Part shown: positions 16,021 to 22,118 of the stretch, piece after piece
Numbering within the stretch: the first letter of the stretch is position 1
Layout of the letters: each line of letters begins with the position of its first letter
Assembly (NCBI GenBank): GCA_019314005.1
Contig: JAFDAE010000041.1
Location: 1-22,118, forward strand
Direction of reading: 5' to 3'
Length of the DNA: 22,118 nt
Source: Deltaproteobacteria bacterium
GTDB lineage: Bacteria > Desulfobacterota > Desulfobacteria > C00003060 > C00003106
Position numbers and translations under genes: made by a program
The notes under the pieces: model-generated
What the model saw: only the letters and a program-made list of their open reading frames with translations
What the model was told of the DNA's origin: nothing
The model's database searches: none

Positions 16021-18273
16021 AAATCTCTGTGCAGAGCAGTACTCATCGTATTATTCCTTGCCTGTTCACCCGTCTTTGCCGCTGAGGCTCCTGATTTTTT
16101 TGCACAAGATTCTTCTGATGAGCCAGGGCACATAAAAGCTGACAACTTAACCTATGATAAAAAGAATAATTTATATGTTGCAAAGGGTAACGTCAGGCTT
16201 ATACGAGGGAACAGGACGCTGACGGCCGATACCATTTATGTAAATCGCACAACCAATATTGTGGATGCCTCCGGAAAGGTTGTGATGACCGTGGATAACG
16301 ACATCCTTACTGGAAGCAGGATTGTCATGAACATGAAGACAGAGGTCGGTGTTATCTATGAGGGAAAGATTTTCATTGCGGCAAATCATTTTTATATACG
16401 TGGAAACAAGATAATCAAGACCGGCAAGGAAACCTATTATATTGATGATTGCAGTTTTACTACCTGCGACGGTGATTCGCCTGATTGGAAGATTACCGGA
16501 AAGGATCTCAATATTACCATCGATGGATACGGCACGATTAAGCATGCAGCTTTTTACACAAAATCTATTCCTCTTCTCTACACACCTTATTTGGTCTTTC
16601 CCGTAAAACTGAAACGTCAGACCGGTTTTCTCCCTCCGCTACTTGGTTATTCCGAGCGGGATGGCTTTGAATACAATCTTCCATTCTTTTGGGCGATCAA
16701 TGAAAGTTCTGACGCAACCTACTATCAAAATGGTATGTTGGATCATCGGGGTATCAAGCACGGGGTAGAATACCGGTATGCGCTGGGTCAGGAAAGCAAG
16801 GGAACTGTGATGTACGACTTTTTATATGATCGCCAGATTGACCGGGGAGAAGCGTTTGATGACCCTGATGGATATACATATAAAGGATATCGTGGAGATG
16901 ACGAACTCCGTTTGAATAGAAAACGGTGGTGGTTCAGGACGAAAAATGATCAACACCTTGGGGGCGGAGTTAGAGCAAAACTGGATATGGATGTTGTCAG
17001 TGACCAGGATTATCTGCGTGAATTTAAGGACGGCTATTCCGGATTTAATCATACTGATAGATATTACCTCAGGACATTTGGCAGGGATATTGACGATTAC
17101 ACCGAAACAGTCAGGACAAATCGACTTACAGTGGATAAAAACTGGAGCCGGTATAGCTTGAATAGCGAGGTCCTGTGGTACGATGATATTATTGTGCGAA
17201 ATGAGGACAGTTCAGGGGATACAACGTTGCAGCAACTCCCATCTGTAACGTTTACCGGAGTGAAACAAGTAATAGGGGATACCCCCTTTTTCTTTGACCT
17301 CGGTTCTTACTATAAACACTCCTGGAGGAGAGAGGGGACCAGGGGACATTCCGTGGACCTTCACCCGAGGGTGTATTATCCGGTCCGTTTTTATAACTAC
17401 TTTAACTTTGAGCCGTCCGTTGGACTTCGTGAGACCGCATGGGTGGCAGAAAGGTACTCAACAGACGAGGCCTCAAAAGAAAAACAAAGGTCTCGGGAGA
17501 TCTATGATATAAAAGGAGACCTTTCAACAGAATTTGGAAGAATATTTCACATTGGAGGGGATCGTGTCGACAAGATCAAGCATTCTGTAAGGCCCCAGGT
17601 TGTTTACAGCTATATTCCAGAGTTAGACCAGGAAGAACTCCCTTCTTTTGTTAGCGCGATAGAGGAAGAGAATCTACTAACCTATTCCATTACAAACACT
17701 TTTACATCAAGGCTGCTTGAAAAGAAAGAACCTGATGCTTCCCAGCATCGATATTATGATTTTTGTCGCCTTAAGCTGAGCCAAATTTATGATATTAAAG
17801 AGGCTCGAAGAGATGTGGAAGAAACCCCTGATCAGGGTGACAGGAGGCCTTTTTCTGATGTAACAGCTGAATTGGAGCTCAATCCCTGGCGCTACATTAG
17901 CTTAGATGCTGATGTAGCCTGGTCTCCCTATGATGGGGAATATAAGAGCTATAATACGGCACTACGTCTTTCTGATTACAGGGGGGACAGACTAACCGTT
18001 GAGTACAGATACGCCAAGAGGAGTAGTGAGAGTATTTATACCGAAGCCTTCTTGAAAATTTATGGGGGACTTTCAGCCTACTGGCAAAATGAACGCAACT
18101 TGTACGCTAATGAAGACATTAGATCAGTGGTCGGATGTTTGTACGAATCGCAGTGTTGGGCTGTCGGCCTGATGTATTCGGATGAAAAAGAGAGTGATAG
18201 AAAATATATGTTTACGGTCAGCTTGCGAGGGCTAAGCGAATTTGCGTTTGGCATAGGGGGGAGGGATTTTTAA
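15829..18273 (+). CDS. lptD: LPS-assembly outer-membrane protein LptD (start uncertain)
   Basis: Up to 814 residues. The outer-membrane beta-barrel that, with lipoprotein LptE, inserts LPS into the outer leaflet. A hydrophobic signal core (V-L-I-V-L-F-L-A-C) ends in V-F-A/A-E near residues 82-85. An OstA/LptA-like jellyroll follows (about 100-230; I-K-A-D-N-L-T-Y and A-K-G-N-V-R), then a long barrel rich in Tyr/Asp/Arg. Cysteine pairs sit as in LptD: C-S-F-T-T-C near 207-212 and C-L-Y-E-S-Q-C near 770-776, able to form the known disulfides. The first ~64 residues come from repeat words and are not like a signal peptide, so the true start is probably further in; in-frame choices are the ATG at 15883 or non-ATG codons nearer to 16020, none with a good Shine-Dalgarno. 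Confidence 0.88.
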   Translation: MRHKVKRQRSTNLKLEYQMFKTSFVLTHRSYITNSISRFSRTVLDFIFWSFEFVSDFGFRISNFKSLCRAVLIVLFLACSPVFAAEAPDFFAQDSSDEPGHIKADNLTYDKKNNLYVAKGNVRLIRGNRTLTADTIYVNRTTNIVDASGKVVMTVDNDILTGSRIVMNMKTEVGVIYEGKIFIAANHFYIRGNKIIKTGKETYYIDDCSFTTCDGDSPDWKITGKDLNITIDGYGTIKHAAFYTKSIPLLYTPYLVFPVKLKRQTGFLPPLLGYSERDGFEYNLPFFWAINESSDATYYQNGMLDHRGIKHGVEYRYALGQESKGTVMYDFLYDRQIDRGEAFDDPDGYTYKGYRGDDELRLNRKRWWFRTKNDQHLGGGVRAKLDMDVVSDQDYLREFKDGYSGFNHTDRYYLRTFGRDIDDYTETVRTNRLTVDKNWSRYSLNSEVLWYDDIIVRNEDSSGDTTLQQLPSVTFTGVKQVIGDTPFFFDLGSYYKHSWRREGTRGHSVDLHPRVYYPVRFYNYFNFEPSVGLRETAWVAERYSTDEASKEKQRSREIYDIKGDLSTEFGRIFHIGGDRVDKIKHSVRPQVVYSYIPELDQEELPSFVSAIEEENLLTYSITNTFTSRLLEKKEPDASQHRYYDFCRLKLSQIYDIKEARRDVEETPDQGDRRPFSDVTAELELNPWRYISLDADVAWSPYDGEYKSYNTALRLSDYRGDRLTVEYRYAKRSSESIYTEAFLKIYGGLSAYWQNERNLYANEDIRSVVGCLYESQCWAVGLMYSDEKESDRKYMFTVSLRGLSEFAFGIGGRDF

Positions 18274-18359
18274 GGTCCGCGTATGTCAAGAGGTCTTAAG
18301 GGGTAAAATAGGCTTTACAAGTCATAGTGTATGGGTTATTGAATTTTGTATTACAATCA

Positions 18360-18501
18360 GAGAGCTTTGCACAACTGCCATTTTTCCGTGATGCGGCGGC
18401 AGGCTTCAAATTTTAATCCTCGAAATACCCAATGTATTCCTCCGGTTAAAGTTTTTGCCTTTCTTGCCTGACTAAAAAATGTCGCGTTGTGCAAAGCTCT
18501 C
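18360..18501 (-). repeat. Palindromic 142-bp element, copy 1 (MITE-like or structured)
   Basis: Bounded by perfect 16-bp inverted repeats: GAGAGCTTTGCACAAC (18360-18375) and GTTGTGCAAAGCTCTC (18486-18501). The match continues imperfectly inwards (CATTTTT on both sides). The direct repeat AATCA flanks it on both sides (18355-18359 and 18502-18506), as a target duplication would. On the reverse strand its core (GGAATAC-N6-GTATTTCGAGG) is clearly related to the copy at 19586-19728. No protein is encoded. It ends 33 bases before gmd. The gap from lptD to it (18274-18354) shows nothing else. Confidence 0.7.
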
Positions 18502-18534
18502 AATCATTGGGAATTTCGAGACGGGATAGACAGG

Positions 18535-19581
18535 ATGAAAAAAGCTATAATTACAGGGATTATAGGCCAGGATGGATCTTATCTTGCTGAATTACTTATT
18601 GCTAAAAAATATGAAGTTCATGGTATCATCCGCAGATCATCTTCTTTTAATACAGACAGGATAGACCATATCTACGAGGATCCCCACCAAAAGGATAAAA
18701 GCCTTTTTCTTTACTACGGTGATCTAACCGACGGAACAGGTTTGAGGAGGATCTTAGAGAAGGTACGTCCTGATGAAGTATACAACCTTGGGGCGCAGTC
18801 GCATGTCAAGGTCTCCTTTGATGAACCTGAATATACTGTGGATGTGGTGGCCATGGGTACGCTCAGATTGTTAGAAGGGATCAGAGACGTTCAGGAGAGG
18901 ACAGGGAAGGAGATAAGGTTTTACCAGGCATGTTCTTCCGAGATGTATGGCAAAGTTCGTGAGACCCCGCAATCTGAAAAAACGCCTTTTTATCCTCGCA
19001 GTCCCTATGCGGCGGCCAAGGTATATGCCTACTGGCAGACAGTCAACTATCGTGAAGCCTATAATTTGTTTACATGCAATGGTATCTTGTTCAACCACGA
19101 GTCTCCCCGGCGGGGCGAGACTTTTGTAACCCGCAAGGTTACAAGGGCTGCCACCAGGATAAAACTCGGCTTGCAAGACAAGCTTTATTTGGGGAACCTC
19201 GATGCAAAAAGGGATTGGGGGTATGCCGGTGATTATGTGGAGGCGATGTGGATGATGTTGCAGCAGGAAACCCCTGATGATTATGTGGTCGCCACAGGAG
19301 AGAACTATTCCGTTAAAGAATTCGTGACAAAGGTTTTTGATAAGTTGGGTCTTGACCAGAGAAAGTATGTTGAAACAGATCCACGATATTTCAGACCTTC
19401 GGAAGTGGATATGTTGCTGGGAGATGCGAGCAAAGCGAGAGATAAATTAGGGTGGAAGCCGAAAGTAAGCTTTGATGAATTGATAGATATGATGATCGCC
19501 GGCGATATGGAATTGGCCGGCCAGGAAAAGACATTGAGAGACTCCGGCCATATTGTGCAGAGACGATATAATTGCGAATGA
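18535..19581 (+). CDS. gmd: GDP-mannose 4,6-dehydratase
   Basis: 348 residues, usual length. Converts GDP-D-mannose to GDP-4-keto-6-deoxy-D-mannose in the cytoplasm. An extended SDR enzyme with the N-terminal NADP loop [11 protein letters not shown] (usually T-G-I-T-G-Q-D-G, so one unusual Ile), the catalytic Ser/Glu in C-S-S-E-M-Y-G, Y-A-A-A-K (YxxxK), and the family signature [15 protein letters not shown]. The start is the ATG at 18535, which gives the standard N-terminus; a TTG frame open from 18487 would begin inside the repeat element. The Shine-Dalgarno is weak. The product feeds Fcl, encoded next. Both sides of the gene carry related palindromic elements. Confidence 0.95.
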   Translation: MKKAIITGIIGQDGSYLAELLIAKKYEVHGIIRRSSSFNTDRIDHIYEDPHQKDKSLFLYYGDLTDGTGLRRILEKVRPDEVYNLGAQSHVKVSFDEPEYTVDVVAMGTLRLLEGIRDVQERTGKEIRFYQACSSEMYGKVRETPQSEKTPFYPRSPYAAAKVYAYWQTVNYREAYNLFTCNGILFNHESPRRGETFVTRKVTRAATRIKLGLQDKLYLGNLDAKRDWGYAGDYVEAMWMMLQQETPDDYVVATGENYSVKEFVTKVFDKLGLDQRKYVETDPRYFRPSEVDMLLGDASKARDKLGWKPKVSFDELIDMMIAGDMELAGQEKTLRDSGHIVQRRYNCE

Positions 19582-19585
19582 ATAA

Positions 19586-19728
19586 GAGCCAGTTTCAAAA
19601 TGTTCAATTTTGCCCAAGGTCAAGGAAGGCGGAAATTATAACCCGCAGGAATACTTGACGTATTTCGAGGCTTAGAATTTCCGCCTGACACCGAGATTGG
19701 GTAAAGGGGGGCGTTTTGAAATTGGCTC
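19586..19728 (+). repeat. Palindromic 143-bp element, copy 2
   Basis: Nearly the whole length folds on itself in nested stems: GAGCCAGTTTCAAAATG with CGTTTTGAAATTGGCTC at the ends (19586-19602 / 19712-19728, two mismatches), TTTGCCCAA with TTGGGTAAA (19609-19617 / 19697-19705), GGCGGAAATT with AATTTCCGCC (19628-19637 / 19676-19685), and AATAC with GTATT (19650-19654 / 19660-19664). The core aligns with copy 1 read in reverse, with one or two single-base gaps, while the ends differ. It fills almost all of the gmd-fcl gap. Confidence 0.7.
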
Positions 19729-19746
19729 GTAAGGATGCGGGTTTCG

Positions 19747-20679
19747 ATGCACAAAGACTCTAAAATCTATATCGCGGGGCACCGAGGATTGGTCGGGTCG
19801 GCAATAGTGAGGAAGTTGTCCGAGCTCGGCTTTACCAATCTTGTCTGTCGTACCCGTCAAGAGCTGGACCTGACCCGCCAGAAAGATGTAGAGGACTTTT
19901 TTGACAGTGTTCGCCCGGAATATGTTTTCCTGGCGGCGGCAAAAGTCGGAGGTATACTGGCAAACAGCACATACCCCGCTGAATTTATATACGGTAATCT
20001 TGTAATACAGACCAATATAATTCATGCTGCCTATCTGTTCGGTGTGAAAAAATTATTGTTTTTGGGCAGTTCCTGCATCTATCCCAAGCTATGCCCGCAA
20101 CCCATGAAAGAGGAGTATCTGCTTGACGGCAAACTTGAGCCGACCAATGAGCCCTACGCTGTGGCCAAAATTGCCGGAATAAAGATGTGCCAGGCGTATA
20201 ATAGGGAGCATGGAACCAACTTTATATCAGTAATGCCCACCAATCTTTACGGCCCGGGAGATAATTTTGACCTTCGGAATTCCCATGTTATCCCCGCGTT
20301 AATTCGTAAATTTCATGAAGCAAAAAAAGGAGCGGAAAACAAGGTAGTCATCTGGGGTAGCGGCACTCCCCGGCGTGAATTTCTTTATGTAGACGATCTT
20401 GCAGATGCGTGTATGTTTTTGATGAGCCATTACAATGATTCTGAAATCATAAATATCGGGTCTGGAACAGATATAACAATCAGCGACTTTGCTCTCCTGA
20501 TTAAGGACATTGTTGGATTTGAAGGAGAGATGATCTTTGACACAAGTAAACCGGATGGAACTCCCCGAAAATTGCTCGATGTGACCAAAATCAAAAAACT
20601 TGGCTGGACGCCGAAAATCGATCTTAAAGAAGGAATCAAGCAGACATATGAATGGTATGTGGGGTCAGAGGACACCTGA
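19747..20679 (+). CDS. fcl: GDP-L-fucose synthase
   Basis: 310 residues. Epimerises and reduces the Gmd product to GDP-L-fucose. Visible: NADP loop G-H-R-G-L-V-G-S-A near 11-19, L-A-A-A-K-V-G-G-I near 63-71, S-S-C-I-Y-P near 108-113 and catalytic Y-A-V-A-K (YxxxK) near 137-141; L-Y-G-P-G-D-N-F and [10 protein letters not shown] are also typical. The ATG at 19747 gives the usual N-terminus and has AAGGA 11 bases before; an in-frame ATG at 19735 would add four residues and overlaps that site. The spacing to cysC is 23 bases, so an operon is likely. It follows gmd after the palindromic element. Confidence 0.94.
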   Translation: MHKDSKIYIAGHRGLVGSAIVRKLSELGFTNLVCRTRQELDLTRQKDVEDFFDSVRPEYVFLAAAKVGGILANSTYPAEFIYGNLVIQTNIIHAAYLFGVKKLLFLGSSCIYPKLCPQPMKEEYLLDGKLEPTNEPYAVAKIAGIKMCQAYNREHGTNFISVMPTNLYGPGDNFDLRNSHVIPALIRKFHEAKKGAENKVVIWGSGTPRREFLYVDDLADACMFLMSHYNDSEIINIGSGTDITISDFALLIKDIVGFEGEMIFDTSKPDGTPRKLLDVTKIKKLGWTPKIDLKEGIKQTYEWYVGSEDT

Positions 20680-20702
20680 TCCCTTAACCCGGAGCCTTGA
20701 TT

Positions 20703-21317
20703 ATGGAAAAAACAAACAACAATAATCTTACCTGGTTTAAGAGTCTTGTCGCCCGCAAAGACCGGGAGCGTTTGCACGGTCACAGGGGAGCAGTCTTCTG
20801 GTTTACAGGACTGTCATCTTCCGGAAAGTCTACCATTGCCCATTCTGTTGAAAAAGAACTTCATAAAATGGGGTGTTCCACCTATGTTTTTGACGGCGAC
20901 AATGTACGTCACGGGTTATGTTCCGACCTGAGTTTTTCCCTGGCGGCCCGCAGAGAGAATATTCGCCGTATTGGCGAGATGGTCAAACTTTTTGTTGACG
21001 CCGGGATAATGGTGCTTACCGCCTTTATTTCACCATATAGAAGTGACCGAGATTCGGTCCGTTCCCTTTTTGCAGACGGTGAATTTTTTGAAATTTATGT
21101 TGATTGCCCTGCAGGGGTTTGTGAAGGCCGCGATCAGAAAGGTGTTTATAAGCGTGCCAGGTCGGGTGAGATAAAAAATTTTACCGGAATTTCCGCGCCG
21201 TATGAAGCGCCGGAAAGCCCGGAATTGGTCATCCGCTCTAATGAATTGTCAGTTGAAGAAGCGGTTGAGCGTGCCATACAGCTTGTTCAGCAAAACAACA
21301 TCATTGCACGTAGTTAG
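20703..21317 (+). CDS. cysC: Adenylylsulfate (APS) kinase
   Basis: 204 residues. Phosphorylates APS to PAPS with ATP, in the cytoplasm. The P-loop G-L-S-S-S-G-K-S-T is near residues 36-44, D-G-D-N-V-R-H-G-L near 64-72, F-I-S-P-Y-R near 105-110, and D-Q-K-G-V-Y-K-R-A-R near 143-152, all characteristic. GGAG 8 bases before the ATG at 20703 fixes the start; a TTG two codons earlier is less likely. It stands alone among nucleotide-sugar genes, without cysD, cysN or cysH, and in a cell that already makes sulfide. PAPS is then more likely for sulfotransferases acting on a glycan than for assimilation (inference). The stop is the first base pairs of a repeat hairpin. Confidence 0.94.
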   Translation: MEKTNNNNLTWFKSLVARKDRERLHGHRGAVFWFTGLSSSGKSTIAHSVEKELHKMGCSTYVFDGDNVRHGLCSDLSFSLAARRENIRRIGEMVKLFVDAGIMVLTAFISPYRSDRDSVRSLFADGEFFEIYVDCPAGVCEGRDQKGVYKRARSGEIKNFTGISAPYEAPESPELVIRSNELSVEEAVERAIQLVQQNNIIARS

Positions 21318-21412
21318 CCACGAATTGACACGAGTGGACTCGAATAAAAAAAATATCCTGTAAAAAGTTCATCATAGAAATTTATTTGTGTAAATTCGTG
21401 TCATTCGTGGCT
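21316..21412. repeat. CCACGAAT inverted repeat between cysC and galE
   Basis: AGCCACGAATTGACACGA (21316-21333) is complementary to TCGTGTCATTCGTGGCT (21396-21412) except for one extra base. The AT-rich loop (about 60 bases) has nothing recognisable. It overlaps the cysC TAG and ends 14 bases before galE. Confidence 0.8.
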
Positions 21413-21426
21413 GAATAGGTATAGTT

Positions 21427-22118
21427 ATGGGTAAAAAAATCTTAGTTACAGGGGGCGCCGGCTATATTGGAAGCCATGCGTGCAAGGCGTTGGCCCGGGC
21501 CGGCTATGTGCCCGTGGCATTGGACAACCTGGTTTATGGCCACGAATGGGCGGTCAAATGGGGGCCTTTTGTCAAGGCGGACATCCTCGATCGCGCGGCT
21601 TTGGACAGGGTATTTTAGGAGCATCAGCCGCAAGCTGTGCTTCATTTCGCCGCTTTTGCTTATGTAGGAGAATCTGTAACAGACCCGGGGACATATTACC
21701 GCAATAATGTTGCCGGAACTGTATCTCTTCTGGAAGCCATGCGGGATAATGAATGTCGCTATATAGTCTTTAGCAGCACCTGTGCAACCTATGGGGTTCC
21801 TGAAACCATCCCCATTCCAGAAGATCATCCCCGAAAGCCCATCAATCCCTATGGCTGGAGCAAGTGGATGATCGAGCAGATACTTCGAGATTTTGACCAC
21901 GCCCATAATATACGGTCGGTCTCTTTGCGCTACTTCAACGCCGCCGGCGCCGACCCTGATGGAGAGATAGGAGAAGTACACAACCCCGAAACTCATCTGA
22001 TCCCCCTGGTGATCGAGGCGGCTTTGGGGAAGCGTCGCCACGTGGAAATCTACGGCACTGACTATCCCACCCCGGATGGGACCGCAATCCGGGACTACAT
22101 CCATGTGACCGATCTGGC
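21427..22118 (+). pseudogene. galE: UDP-glucose 4-epimerase with an in-frame amber codon; 3' end beyond the window
   Basis: Interconverts UDP-glucose and UDP-galactose. The frame starts M-G-K-K-I-L-V-T-G-G-A-G-Y-I-G-S-H (NAD loop) and reads normally to V-F at codon 63. TAG at 21616-21618 is codon 64, after which the same frame continues [12 protein letters not shown], then [13 protein letters not shown] (YxxxK), L-R-Y-F-N-A-A-G-A and R-D-Y-I-H-V-T-D to the edge, with no other stop. One base change (for example CAG to TAG, Q to stop) explains it. Possible causes are a nonsense mutation, a sequencing error, or readthrough. TAG is the normal stop of rplM, truA, cysC and the 7390 gene, which argues against routine readthrough. 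It belongs with gmd, fcl and cysC in a polysaccharide locus. Confidence 0.85.

Noticed and set aside
18487..18534. TTG-started extension of gmd
   Set aside because: The extension would be encoded by the end of the palindromic element, and the ATG at 18535 gives the standard N-terminus.
21616..21618. Pyrrolysine at the galE amber codon
   Set aside because: TAG is the ordinary stop of rplM, truA, cysC and the gene at 7390-7767, so it is not depleted as expected for routine decoding; no pyl genes are visible here. Kept only as something to check.
21442..22104. 220-codon open frame on the minus strand
   Set aside because: It is exactly opposite galE and contains no known domain; long antisense frames are common over such GC-biased codons.

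Overview
The window most likely comes from a sulfate-reducing bacterium of the Desulfobacterota (former Deltaproteobacteria) with a mid-40s percent GC genome, by eye. The clues are a Sat-type ATP sulfurylase with a redox-type (Rex-like) operator over its promoter, an LptD outer-membrane protein (so a Gram-negative with LPS), a His-type archaeal-like Thi4, a DUF362/ferredoxin protein, and spacers full of short repeat words. The assignment is inference from gene content; no 16S gene or other phylogenetic marker search is possible here.

Layout. 1-743 (minus): 5' part of sat. 744-1020: divergent promoter region. 1021-1675: thi4, broken by an internal deletion plus frameshift. 1862-7360: DUF362-ferredoxin protein, a YycJ/WalJ-like metallo-beta-lactamase-fold hydrolase and a RecB/AddA-type helicase-nuclease. 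7390-7767 (minus): small protein with a probable winged-helix end. 8000-11909: clpB and, 4 bp later, an MTA/SAH deaminase. 12121-12486: PilZ protein. 12558-12634: initiator tRNA-Met with its own promoter and terminator. 12758-13605: rplM-rpsI with a strong terminator. 13917-15751: argC and truA. 15829-18273: lptD. 18535-22118: gmd, fcl, cysC and the start of a galE interrupted by an amber codon; this looks like the edge of a surface-polysaccharide locus.

How the genes work together. The left end is energy metabolism (sulfate activation). The middle is housekeeping: protein quality control, SAM by-product recycling, ribosomal proteins, arginine synthesis, tRNA modification and LPS export. The right end makes GDP-mannose-derived sugars (Gmd then Fcl gives GDP-L-fucose) and UDP-galactose (GalE), with an APS kinase between them that would make PAPS from the APS produced by Sat. 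That placement suggests, but does not prove, a sulfated glycan.

Most unusual features. (1) Two related palindromic elements of about 142 bp, in opposite orientation, flank gmd; their ends differ between copies but stay complementary within each copy. (2) Nearly every spacer carries its own short degenerate repeat word, often as an inverted pair, and these words run into the 3' end of the MBL gene and the 5' end of lptD. (3) Two genes, thi4 and galE, are interrupted. (4) A perfect TTGTGCA-N4-TGCACAA palindrome sits at the predicted start of sat transcription.
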